Part shown: positions 53,091 to 61,174 of the stretch, in pieces
How positions within the stretch are numbered: the first letter of the stretch is position 1
Layout: each line of letters opens with the position of its first letter
Translations under genes and position numbers: made by a program
DNA from: Ectothiorhodospiraceae bacterium
GTDB lineage: Bacteria; Pseudomonadota; Gammaproteobacteria; Nitrococcales; Aquisalimonadaceae
Assembly: GCA_020831885.1 (NCBI GenBank)
Contig: JAFIFU010000010.1
Span: forward strand, 36,552-100,551
DNA length: 64,000 bases
Reading direction: 5' to 3'
Notes under the pieces: model-generated
Database searches by the model: none
What the model was told of the DNA's origin: nothing
What the model saw: only the letters and a program-made list of their open reading frames with translations

Positions 53091-53846
53091 TTAGGTACAG
53101 GGGCGGGGTGGCTGTTTTTCATAGGGGGGGGCGCGAAAGGCGGCCTCGCAGAACGTGACCACGCGGTCCACCATCTCCTCCATGTCCTCCGTATTGCAGA
53201 CCCCGTTGCTGACGTACTCAAGGCGTTTGATGTCGGTGATGGTGTAGTGCATGGCGCCGATGCAGAAATGCATGCGCCAGTTGATGTCCTCTTCGGTGAG
53301 CTCCGGCAGTGCCTTCTTGAAGTAGGGGATAAAGCGCTGGATGTGCCGTGCGTCGCGATAGAACATGTCGAACATCGGCGAAGTCTGGTCCAGCGGCGAC
53401 CGGATCAGCACTTGGATGAAGAGCCCGCGCCCGCCCGGGTCGAACAACCACCGTATTCCGGGTTGGAGCATCGCGCGCAGGACGCCGCGTAGCGGTACCA
53501 CGCTTCCCTTCGCCTTCCGGGCTGTTTCGGTCAGCAAGGCGACGCGTTCCCGGTTCATCTCAATGGCACGGCGTAAGAAGACCGCCTTCCAGAGCTCCTC
53601 CTTGGTGCCGAAATGGTATGCGATGCTCGCCAGGCGCACATCGGCGGTTTTGGCGATATCGCGAAGCGAAACCGAATGGTAGCTGCCGCGGGCGAACTCC
53701 GCCTCGGCAGCCTCCATGATTTTCCGGCGCGTCTCCTCCCCACGCTCCTGGCGACGGGCTCGCCCGCTGGCGCCCGCGCCCTGCTCTGCGTTGCCGCGCT
53801 CCTCGTTGATGTGCTCCTCAGTCTCCAACGCCCTGACCACTCCCAT
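53091..53846 (-). CDS. TetR-family regulator
   Basis: 251 residues. A charged N-terminal tail precedes ETRRKIMEAAEAEFARGSYHSVSLRDIAK and VRLASIAYHFGTKEELWKAV, the TetR helix-turn-helix. The C-terminal domain (LQPGIRWLFDPGGRGLFIQVL) resembles the CecR/YbiH group. It starts an operon with the module B hydro-lyase and is divergent from the TRAP genes, so it probably represses both directions through a site in the 357-bp interval. Confidence 0.9.
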   Translation of the reverse strand: MGVVRALETEEHINEERGNAEQGAGASGRARRQERGEETRRKIMEAAEAEFARGSYHSVSLRDIAKTADVRLASIAYHFGTKEELWKAVFLRRAIEMNRERVALLTETARKAKGSVVPLRGVLRAMLQPGIRWLFDPGGRGLFIQVLIRSPLDQTSPMFDMFYRDARHIQRFIPYFKKALPELTEEDINWRMHFCIGAMHYTITDIKRLEYVSNGVCNTEDMEEMVDRVVTFCEAAFRAPPYEKQPPRPCT

Positions 53847-53903
53847 GACTGTGACTTCACTAGGCGTAAGTCTACTGATTACTGTAGCCCATTAAACTGG
53901 ACA

Positions 53904-53924
53904 AGTGTTCAAAAATCAAACACT
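53904..53924. promoter_or_regulatory. Candidate TetR operator
   Basis: AGTGTT and AACACT arms flank a 9-bp AT-rich centre (CAAAAATCA) in the divergent TetR/TRAP interval. Arm length and position suit a TetR operator; not tested against other copies. Confidence 0.5.
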
Positions 53925-54035
53925 GACCTGAAGCATGATCACGTGTTTTGGCCGATTTTCTCCGAGATGACATGGCTGGAAAGTGCCTCTGCGTCGTTCA
54001 ATCCTGAAATTTTCGGTTTTTTCGTGCATTGTCGC

Positions 54036-54064
54036 TTGACGATGTAAGATTGCGATCCTATCGT
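54036..54064 (+). promoter_or_regulatory. Candidate promoter of the TRAP/lyase operon
   Basis: TTGACG (54036-54041) and TATCGT (54059-54064) with a 17-nt spacer. Downstream, TGACGCG and CGCGTCA (54093-54119) form an inverted repeat in the leader. The remainder of 53847-54203 holds no gene. Confidence 0.5.
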
Positions 54065-54203
54065 TACTGAACGCTTGTACAAAAAATATGATGACGCGTC
54101 GTGTTCCATCGGCGCGTCACGGATGTAACGGCGGGAGCTGGCAGTGACGCGCAGGCCCTGCCGCCAATGACGATGAAACCGAGAGAAGTGGAGGAATTAG
54201 GCG

Positions 54204-55301
54204 ATGAACAAAGGTCCAATCAAGGCCGCCTGCGGCGCGGTGCTCGCTGCGTCCATGCTGGCTGCCTCCGGGGCTGCCCTGGCTGAGAGTTTTCATTTCC
54301 GGGTGACGTCAGCGTTGCCGCCGACGCACGGGCTGTGGGTGGGGTTCTACAAGCCCTGGATGGAGCAGGTGGAAGCCGAGAGCGATGGACGTATCACCTT
54401 CACTGCCTTCGTTTCCGGTGAGCTGGTGCGGGCCGCGAATGAGCCGGACGCCCTTGAGCAGGGCACGGTGCATATTGCCGCCCCGCTATTGCCCTCATAC
54501 GATCCGTCCTCATTCCCGATGTCTGAAGTGGCGATGCTGCCGCTGGCGAAATCAAGCCCGCACATCGGCTCCCGGGCATGGAAGGCGCTGATCGAGAGCG
54601 ATGTGGAGCTGCAGGACGGCAAGACGTTCGCTGAACTTGAATACGGACGCCACGGGTTGAAGGGGCTGCCCGCAACGATCTCCGACGAATTCTCCATCTC
54701 CACCACCGGGCAGCGCTTCGAGTCCATCTCCGATCTGGAGGGCGTGACGATCCGCACGCCCACGCGGATTCACGAGATCTATGCGCGCAAGGCGGGCTTC
54801 AACTCGATCACCATGCCGGTCTTTGATCTGTTCGATGCCATGAGCCGCGGTGCCGTGGATGGCAGCTTGCTGTTCATCTCCGACTGGACGGGGTACGGCT
54901 TCGAGCAGCTTTTCGAATACACCGTTACGGACTTGAGCCTGGGCCACTTCAGCTCCTTGATGGGTATGACCCAGGCCCAGTGGGATGCGATTCCCGAAGA
55001 CCTGCAGCAGATCATGCTCGATGCCATTGACGACAACATCGACAAGGGCGCCGATGTCTGGGCCGAGCGCCGGGTGAGCACCATCGAGGAGTCCAAGGCT
55101 CAGGGCGGTGAGTTCATATCCGTTCACGATCTCAACCCGGAGGTCGCTGAGCGACTCCAGTCCGCCATGGAAGAAACCTGGTTCGAGTACATCCGGATCC
55201 TGGAGGAACAGGGCGCACCGGGCACGGAGCTCGCACGCTTGTGGCGCGATATCGTCATCGAGCACGGTGGTGATGTGCCAGAGGCCATCCACGACCTCTG
55301 A
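54204..55301 (+). CDS. TRAP transporter substrate-binding protein, module B
   Basis: 365 residues from ATG 54204 with GTGGAGGAATTAGGCG upstream. Signal peptide to about ALAESF. DctP features include HGLWVGFYKPWMEQVEAESDG, FVSGELVRAANEPDALEQG, GVTIRTPTRIHEIYARK (carboxylate-binding Arg region) and FDAMSRGAVDGSL. It binds the organic acid destined for the module B enzymes. A strong hairpin separates it from the permease genes. Confidence 0.92.
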   Translation: MNKGPIKAACGAVLAASMLAASGAALAESFHFRVTSALPPTHGLWVGFYKPWMEQVEAESDGRITFTAFVSGELVRAANEPDALEQGTVHIAAPLLPSYDPSSFPMSEVAMLPLAKSSPHIGSRAWKALIESDVELQDGKTFAELEYGRHGLKGLPATISDEFSISTTGQRFESISDLEGVTIRTPTRIHEIYARKAGFNSITMPVFDLFDAMSRGAVDGSLLFISDWTGYGFEQLFEYTVTDLSLGHFSSLMGMTQAQWDAIPEDLQQIMLDAIDDNIDKGADVWAERRVSTIEESKAQGGEFISVHDLNPEVAERLQSAMEETWFEYIRILEEQGAPGTELARLWRDIVIEHGGDVPEAIHDL

Positions 55302-55319
55302 GCCGTGGCCGAAAGAGTG

Positions 55320-55346
55320 GGCCGGCGGCACCCAGCGCCGCCGGCC
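55320..55346 (+). terminator. Hairpin between TRAP binding protein and permease
   Basis: GGCCGGCGGC and GCCGCCGGCC form a perfect 10-bp stem with a 7-nt loop, no U-tract. It is placed exactly like the hairpin at 44007 in module A and probably serves the same expression-ratio role. Confidence 0.7.
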
Positions 55347-55434
55347 GCTGTGGGACACCACATAGACCGTTCCCGCTTGCATGGGTTTGCCTGTGCCCAT
55401 CGTCAGGGCCGCAGGTGATTGAGGACTGCACCGT

Positions 55435-56754
55435 ATGGCCGACCTGCTCTTCGTATTGTCCATTTTGCTCTGCTTCGCCCTGCTGATGGCGGCGGGCCTG
55501 CATATCCATTCGGTTCTGCTCGGGATTGGTATCGTCGGGCTCATTTACCTGGAAGGATTCGGCATCATCGCGGGGTTCCTGCGGGCGGATCCGTATTCCC
55601 AGATGGCGAGCTATGCGCTCACCACCATCCCGCTGTACGTGATCATGGCCCAGTTCATTCTCCGCGCGGGCATCGTTCAGGATGCCTTTGCCATGGTCTA
55701 CAAGGGCTCGCGCGGGAGCCCCACTGCGCTGGGCTCACTCACCATAGCGATTGGCGGGTTCCTTGGGGCGGTCTCCGGCTCCGGTGCGGCAACTGCCGCT
55801 TCACTTGGCCACGTGGCGACGCCGGAGCTGCGTAACTACGGTTTCAGGAGTGATCTCGCTGGCGCCATCGCCGCCTCCAGCGGTTCGCTTTCCGGTATCA
55901 TTCCGCCAAGCATCATCCTGATTCTTTACGGCGTGATCACCGAGACGCCCATCAGCCTGCTCTTCATGGGGGCGCTGATCCCCGGCGTGATGATCATGCT
56001 GGTGTTCATCGTCTGCGTCATCGTGTTGCACCATCGGGCCGGGCCTGCGGTGCGCGCATCCGACGAGGCAGGACCTGCGAAAGTCCGGGATATCAGCCTG
56101 TTTCGCATGATCGTCGTCAGCGTGGTTGGCCTGTTCATGTTCGGGCTGATCTTCGGGGGCATTTACCTCGGATTCGTCACGCCAACCGAGGCCGGCGCCA
56201 TCGGGGCGCTGGGCGCATTCCTGGTGGCAGGGGTGCTCGGCCGGGTGAATGTGGACTTCGTCATCTCCTCGGTGAAGGAGACCGCACTGATTACCGGCAT
56301 GATCACGTTGATCCTGATCGGTGCGGCGATATTCGGGCGCTTCGTCTCCTTCTCGTTGCTTCCACGGAAGATCATCGGCCTGCTTGAGGTACTGATGCAG
56401 TATCCGTCGTTGATACTCATCATCCTCGCGGTGCTTTTCTTCCTGTTGTTCATGTTCATTGAAGGGGCGGCGGTCATTCTGATGACGCTGCCCGTTGTGC
56501 TGCCGATTATCCAGCAGGCCGGTATCAGCGTGCTGTGGTTCGGGGTGTTCGTCTCGGTCATCTGCACGCTGGGGTTGATCACGCCACCGGTGGGGCTGAG
56601 TGTCTACGCTGCCGCGAGTACCAGCGGTGTGCCGGCCGGGCGGATATTTCGCGTTACGACCGTGATGGCCATTGCCGTTGTCGTGGTGGTTTGCGGAGCG
56701 ATGATTGCGTTCCCGCAGCTTGCGACCTGGCTGCCCTCAACGATGTCGCGCTAG
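55435..56754 (+). CDS. TRAP transporter large permease (DctM family), module B
   Basis: 439 residues, about twelve membrane helices. SGSGAATAASLGHVATPELRNYGF and SGSLSGIIPPSIILILYGVIT in the first half, and SVICTLGLITPPVGLSVYAAAS in the last, are the conserved DctM loops. Ion-driven uptake subunit for the module B substrate. Confidence 0.93.
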   Translation: MADLLFVLSILLCFALLMAAGLHIHSVLLGIGIVGLIYLEGFGIIAGFLRADPYSQMASYALTTIPLYVIMAQFILRAGIVQDAFAMVYKGSRGSPTALGSLTIAIGGFLGAVSGSGAATAASLGHVATPELRNYGFRSDLAGAIAASSGSLSGIIPPSIILILYGVITETPISLLFMGALIPGVMIMLVFIVCVIVLHHRAGPAVRASDEAGPAKVRDISLFRMIVVSVVGLFMFGLIFGGIYLGFVTPTEAGAIGALGAFLVAGVLGRVNVDFVISSVKETALITGMITLILIGAAIFGRFVSFSLLPRKIIGLLEVLMQYPSLILIILAVLFFLLFMFIEGAAVILMTLPVVLPIIQQAGISVLWFGVFVSVICTLGLITPPVGLSVYAAASTSGVPAGRIFRVTTVMAIAVVVVVCGAMIAFPQLATWLPSTMSR

Positions 56755-56766
56755 GTGGGTGAGGTG

Positions 56767-57330
56767 ATGATCCGGTACATAGACAAGCTCTACGGTGCGT
56801 TCGGCGCGTTCAAACTGCTTGCCCTGCTGTTCTGCGGGCTGTCCATTTTCGCCATGATGGGGCTGATCGGCGCGGATGTCTTCTCGCGCAACGTGCTGCG
56901 CGCATCACTCCCCGGTGCCTACGAGATCGTGACCAACTACCTGATGCCGGGCGCGGCGCTCTCGGTGGTTTTCTATGCGTTCGCGGCGGGCGCCTGCCCA
57001 CGCATCCCGCTGGTCTTCGACAAGTTGCCGGCGGTGCTGCAGAAGCCCATGTACATGGCGGTGCTGCTCTTCGAGCTGGTGCTGATGGGCCTGGTGGCCT
57101 ACTACACGTACCGCTACGCGGTCACGGGGACGCAGGCCGGGCACTTCTTCACCGCCGCGGGCAGCACGTTCCCGAAGTATCCCATCTACTACCTGGTGCC
57201 CTTCGGTTTCCTGGGCATGGCGCTTGAGATCATCTTTGTGCTGCTGAAAAACCTGCTGTGCACGGGTGTCTGGATAGGCTACCACCGCAGCCAGGAGGAG
57301 TTGGTCGCGCGTGAGCGCGCCGTGGTGTGA
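56767..57330 (+). CDS. TRAP transporter small permease (DctQ family), module B
   Basis: 187 residues from ATG 56767 (GAGG four bases upstream; GTG 56755 is an alternative). Four helices; SIFAMMGLIGADVFSRNVLRASLPGAYEIV is the DctQ helix 1-2 region. It follows dctM almost without a gap. Confidence 0.88.
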   Translation: MIRYIDKLYGAFGAFKLLALLFCGLSIFAMMGLIGADVFSRNVLRASLPGAYEIVTNYLMPGAALSVVFYAFAAGACPRIPLVFDKLPAVLQKPMYMAVLLFELVLMGLVAYYTYRYAVTGTQAGHFFTAAGSTFPKYPIYYLVPFGFLGMALEIIFVLLKNLLCTGVWIGYHRSQEELVARERAVV

Positions 57331-57421
57331 GTCGCGGGAGACGACCGGAGGATGTGCGCGATGTGATTGCCGGGCCGGCTGGTCTGGCTGCTGTATTCCA
57401 TAGACCAGAGGACACGAATCC

Positions 57422-58318
57422 ATGCTTAAGACTGAGAAACAAACCACCCTGCGGGCTCTCCTTGCCCGGGGCAAGCCGGTGATGGCGGCCGGCGTGGGGG
57501 ATGCGCTCAGTGCGCGCCTTGCCAACGGGGTTGAAGGCATCGATGCCTTGCTCTCCAGCGGATTTGCCATCTCCGCCACCCAGCTCGGCCTGCCGGATGT
57601 GGAGATGTACACGCGGACCGAGAACGTGCAGGCCGTGGAGCGCATGGCGTATGTGGCCAGCAAGCCCATTATCGCGGATATCGACACCGGCTACGGCAAC
57701 GCGGTGAGCGTGATCAAGTCAGTGCATGAGTTCGAGCGTGCCGGGGCCGAAGGGGTGATCATAGAGGATCAGATCAGCCCCAAGCGCTGCCCCATCTGCG
57801 TGGATGAGACCAATCTCCTGATTCCCGCGGAGGAGGCCGCCGGCAAAATCCGGGCTGCCGCCGAGAACCGCAGCAACCCGGACACGGTGATTATCGCCCG
57901 CACTGATGCCACCAACATTGATGAATGCGTACGCAGGGCGCGGATGTATCATGCCGCCGGGGCGGATCTCGTCCAGCCCATTGCCTCGCGGGCCTTCTCC
58001 GGCAAGGAAGAACTCAAGGAGTTCATCGAGCGCGTTGAGTGCCCGGTCTCCCTCGTGGTTGTGAGCTGGGTGGAGAAACTCACCCGCGAGGAAATCGAAT
58101 GGCTGAACCCCGCCATTGTCCACTTTGCTCTCATCTCCGTGTCCACCCTGCACGCCGCGGTGAAACAGGCGCTGACCTCTTTGGGGGCCTCCGGCTCGCT
58201 GGTGGGTGTGGATGTGGCCCGCACAGCCCACGGAGAGTTGGTCAGCGACCTGGGCATGGACCAGGTGCAGGATCTCGAAATGCGGTATCTGCCGCAGGAG
58301 TCCGAGCTCACGAGTTAG
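57422..58318 (+). CDS. Isocitrate lyase/PEP mutase superfamily lyase, module B
   Basis: 298 residues, paralogue of the gene at 49472. AAGVGDALSARLANGVEGID, IADIDTGYGNAVSVI, IIEDQISPKRCPIC (Cys about 122) and IIARTDATN are visible; the loop again reads KRCP. It is the last gene of the TRAP operon. The closest described parallel is 2,3-dimethylmalate lyase of clostridial nicotinate fermentation, which works with an aconitase-type dimethylmaleate hydratase. That comparison is from general knowledge, not alignment. Confidence 0.88.
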   Translation: MLKTEKQTTLRALLARGKPVMAAGVGDALSARLANGVEGIDALLSSGFAISATQLGLPDVEMYTRTENVQAVERMAYVASKPIIADIDTGYGNAVSVIKSVHEFERAGAEGVIIEDQISPKRCPICVDETNLLIPAEEAAGKIRAAAENRSNPDTVIIARTDATNIDECVRRARMYHAAGADLVQPIASRAFSGKEELKEFIERVECPVSLVVVSWVEKLTREEIEWLNPAIVHFALISVSTLHAAVKQALTSLGASGSLVGVDVARTAHGELVSDLGMDQVQDLEMRYLPQESELTS

Positions 58319-58339
58319 TCCAAAGGCCCGTCCCACGAC

Positions 58340-58375
58340 GGTGCCCGGGCACCCACGCCTCCGTGCCCGGGCACC
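58340..58375 (+). terminator. Long GC hairpin after module B
   Basis: GGTGCCCGGGCAC and GTGCCCGGGCACC pair perfectly over 13 bp with a 10-nt loop, 21 nt after the lyase stop. Each arm is itself palindromic. ATTTTCC follows. Likely the operon terminator. Confidence 0.75.
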
Positions 58376-58563
58376 CCGTGGATTTTCCCCAAGCACCCTG
58401 GCTCCCCTTGGCCCACAATGCCGGAAAACATCCTTGGCCAGAGCAACGCCCACGCATGCGATGGCCATGACCGGGGTTGGCATGGAATGATAGGGATCAG
58501 CCCCGGTACCTACCGGACGCGCTATCCTTTTGGAAGCCCAGTGGCCATTGCCATCCATAGAAC

Positions 58564-59043
58564 GTGGAGCAGAACATGACCGATTTGCCCGAGATCCTAC
58601 TGGTGCCCGTTGACGGCTCCCGGAATTCCAGCGCCGCGGCGGCCTACGCAGCACGTATGGCTGAGCGTCTGGGCGCCCAGGTGCGGTTGTTGTATGCGTT
58701 TCCGGAAACGCCGCTGGATATGTTCGGCGTGGTCAGTGAGAGCCCGAGCCGGCAGAACCTTCAGTACTTCTCGTCCGGGGCGTTCGAGCAGCTGCGGGAC
58801 GACTCCGCCGAGGCCGCATTCAAGGCCGCTGAGGAAGCCATCGGTGAGACGACGGCGAAGGTTGATAAACAGGTGATCGGCGGGGAGCCGGGCGAGGCCA
58901 TTCTGGAGCACGCGAAAGGCGTGAAAGGCGGCATGATCATCATCGGGCGGCGGGGGCTGTCCCATTTCAAGGAAATCCTGATGGGCAGCACCACCCAGCG
59001 CGTGCTGCACCACGCGCAGTGTCCGGTGCTGGCGGTGCGCTGA
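58564..59043 (+). CDS. Universal stress protein (UspA family)
   Basis: 159 residues, single Usp domain. Start LVPVDGSRNSSAAAAYAARM, and the ATP-binding tail GRRGLSHFKEILMGSTTQRVLHHAQCPVLAV fits the G-x2-G-x9-GS pattern. Usp genes often sit beside TRAP transporter operons; it may be linked to module B but has its own spacing (245 bp). Confidence 0.9.
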   Translation: MEQNMTDLPEILLVPVDGSRNSSAAAAYAARMAERLGAQVRLLYAFPETPLDMFGVVSESPSRQNLQYFSSGAFEQLRDDSAEAAFKAAEEAIGETTAKVDKQVIGGEPGEAILEHAKGVKGGMIIIGRRGLSHFKEILMGSTTQRVLHHAQCPVLAVR

Positions 59044-59088
59044 AAGCGCTGGTGTGAAGACCTCAGTGGTTCCTTACACTGGCAATCC

Positions 59089-59135
59089 ACAGCAAGTGCG
59101 GGTAACTCGGGCGACGGGAGGCATGTTTGCCTCCC
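59089..59135 (+). repeat. Copy of the nrdJ 3' end with terminator hairpin
   Basis: ACAGCAAGTGCGGGTAA (59089-59105) is identical to 458-474, the last codons and stop of nrdJ. Similarity continues (CTCGGGCGACGGGAGGC against TCCGGGGGACGGGGGAGGC). Here too a hairpin follows (GGGAGGCA/TGCCTCCC, 59116-59135). Preceding nrdJ sequence is not present. Confidence 0.65.
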
Positions 59136-59213
59136 CTCCGCCCAGCGGCTAAAGTCGGATCAGAAGAAGAAGGGCAGGGAGGGTGGCCACCGGTGGTTCC
59201 ACCCATCGCCCCT

Positions 59214-59558
59214 TCAGGGCGCATTCAGCGGGCTGCGCACCGCCAGCCCGCCCCGATTGAGCACGTGCGTATGGTTCTGCGTGCTGGCCGCCACATTACG
59301 CTTCAAAGCCAGGTGCTCAAGGAACGCCCCGACCTGCGTTGGCCCCAACTGCGTGGGCCCCTGCCGGTTGAAGTACAGAAGAAACCGGCATACCCAGCCG
59401 AGATAGGCCTTCTCAGTGCGGATAGACATGCCCCGCCCCCGTATTACCGACGAAAGCCGGGCAAACACCTCCAGGTGCTGGCGGATGAGGGGTGCGAAGC
59501 GCGTATCCCCGATCCGATTGGCGTACTCTTCGGGCGTGACCGGTTGGAACTCCCGCCC
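59214..59558 (-). pseudogene. intI: Integron integrase with internal deletion
   Basis: On the minus strand the open frame reads FQPVTPEEYANRIGD, then GMSIRTEKAYLGWVCRFLLYF and VGAFLEHLALKRNVAASTQN, which is the N-terminal SAM-like domain of an IntI-type tyrosine recombinase. Directly after STQN comes HTHVLNRGGLAVRSPLNA and the stop, which is the very C-terminus of IntI (normally YTHVLNRGG). About 200 catalytic residues, with the R-H-R triad and IntI-specific insertion, have been removed in frame. The product cannot recombine. Orientation opposite to the cassettes at 59.8-63.5 kb is the standard integron layout. Confidence 0.72.
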
Positions 59559-59710
59559 TACGTGTCAACCTGCCTGCCGACAGTGACCCAGGAGAAACGT
59601 GTATAACGTAGGGCACTGTAGAGGAGCAGCGGATCGTGGACGAGAACAACGAAGTGCAAATCGAGCCGAGCCTTTGAGCGGCGCACCCGTCGACAGTTCT
59701 CCGGGGCGGA

Positions 59711-59822
59711 GTGGGCTACCCTGAACTGAGGAAGCAAGGCATTTCCAGGGATTTGGCCCGGAACACTGCCAAATCGGCGCACAGTCCGTGGCGCCTGAGC
59801 AGAAGCCCCGCCCTGTCCCGAT
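59711..59822 (+). pseudogene. Group II intron reverse transcriptase fragment (C-terminal)
   Basis: GYPELRKQGISRDLARNTAK followed by SAHSPWRLSRSPALS matches the C-terminal DNA-binding/maturase end of bacterial group II intron reverse transcriptases (GYRELRRxGVSRxLAxNTAKSAHGPWRLSRSPAL). The RT domains are absent. It lies where attI would be expected, between the integrase and the first cassette gene. Confidence 0.68.
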
Positions 59823-59854
59823 TAGGTGACCGCAAATACGAACGGAGCCTGTGC

Positions 59855-60664
59855 GTGATCGGAGCAATCTCGGGAGATGTCATAGGGTCCGTGCACGAAG
59901 GTGCGCCCCCGATGGCGAAGGACTTTCCGCTGTTCGTGCCGAGCTCGACGTTCACGGATGACACGGTGCTCACCGTCGCGGTGGCCAGCGCGATTCGGGA
60001 AGGCGCCGGGTTCGGGGCCTCGATTCGGCGATGGGGGAGACGTTACCCGAACGCAGGGTACGGCGGTTGGTTCCGTCGCTGGCTCTTCCGCGAAGACGCC
60101 GCGCCCTACAATAGTTTTGGAAACGGGTCGGCGATGCGGGTGGCAGCCATCGGATGGGCATTCGACGATCTCGACGTGGCGCTGCGTGAGGCGGCCAAGA
60201 GCGCGGAAGTCACGCACAACCATCCGGAGGGAATAAAGGGTGCCCAAGCAGTCGCCGCGGCAGTACTGGCCGGCCGCATGGGCCAAACGAAGGACCGGAT
60301 GGCCGCCCTGTTATCCGACCGTTTCGGCTACGATTGCAGCATGGAGTTGAGCGTTCTGCAGCGTCGCGGCGAGTTCGACGTGACTTGCCAGGGCACAGTC
60401 CCGGCCGCCGCAGTTGCATTTCTCCAGTCGACCAGTTTCGAGGATGCCGTCCGTAACGCCGTTTCGTTCGGTGGTGATGCCGACACGCTCGCATGCATCG
60501 CCGGCGCGATGGCTGAAGCACACTACGGCGGCGTGCCGGCGGAGATCCAAGTCGAAGTCCTCCGTCGCCTGGATGATCGCTTGCGGGCTGAGGTCGTGGC
60601 TTTTGCTCAACGCTACGGCGTACCGCTCGCCGGTGACGTCGACGGGAACACCGGGGAACGATGA
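59855..60664 (+). CDS. ADP-ribosylglycohydrolase family protein (cassette-like)
   Basis: The ORF starts at 59711 inside the intron debris. GTG 59855, with CGGAG eight bases upstream, begins at the conserved VIGAISGDVIGS and gives 269 residues. The metal-binding motifs are TFTDDTVL (about 33) and GGDADTLACIAGAM (about 206), with NGSAMRVAAIGWA between, as in DraG/ARH enzymes. It likely removes ADP-ribose from protein or nucleic acid. First gene after the dead integrase. Confidence 0.85.
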   Translation: MIGAISGDVIGSVHEGAPPMAKDFPLFVPSSTFTDDTVLTVAVASAIREGAGFGASIRRWGRRYPNAGYGGWFRRWLFREDAAPYNSFGNGSAMRVAAIGWAFDDLDVALREAAKSAEVTHNHPEGIKGAQAVAAAVLAGRMGQTKDRMAALLSDRFGYDCSMELSVLQRRGEFDVTCQGTVPAAAVAFLQSTSFEDAVRNAVSFGGDADTLACIAGAMAEAHYGGVPAEIQVEVLRRLDDRLRAEVVAFAQRYGVPLAGDVDGNTGER

Positions 60665-61105
60665 CGGGCAGCCGCTTGATAGCGTTTTCAAGCCGCATTT
60701 TGCTTACCCAAAGGGCAAGGTACCACCCAACCTCACCGGGCTGGCAGAAAAGATGGCGCATGCCGATGGCTTTGGAACGCCCCTTGGCCTCATGCGCATG
60801 ACATGGGTATATGGGCTTCTCCCGCAAGCAAGCAGAGGGGGAATTTCTGATCGAGGCGAATCAAGAAGCGGTTGCGGCCGTATATCCGGCCTGTTTGCGG
60901 CGTTCTGTTCTCCTGGCCTTCATGGAATTCGCGCACCGGGGGCCGATCGCTGCCAACGGCTTCACGGAGCCGCGCTTGTTGGCGGCCTTGTCCGGTCCGG
61001 GGCCGATCTCCCCATCACTGCACGCGGATAATTTACTCGCTGCGCTCCCAGTTTTCCGGTGAGCAAAGCGTTTTGCCGACACGGCCGAATCGGGGGGTGA
61101 TATCG
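60665..61105. other. Interval of unclear content
   Basis: The ORF 60811-61062 (83 codons) has no recognisable family. The GTACCTTGCCCTTTGGGTAA sequence on the minus strand near 60717 looks like an IS or repeat end. No attC core was seen. Confidence 0.3.
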
Positions 61106-61174
61106 ATGAACATCGAGATCCAAGCCGAAGTCGACGCCACACCCAAGGCCGTCTGGAAGAATGAGGTCTCCTGA
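61106..61174 (+). pseudogene. SRPBCC/AHSA1-type N-terminal remnant
   Basis: ATG 61106 encodes MNIEIQAEVDATPKAVWKNE, like the first 20 residues of AHSA1/SRPBCC proteins, then stops. The stop overlaps the next start (TGATG), so it could act as a leader peptide that couples translation. GGGGGGTGATATCG precedes it. Confidence 0.45.
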
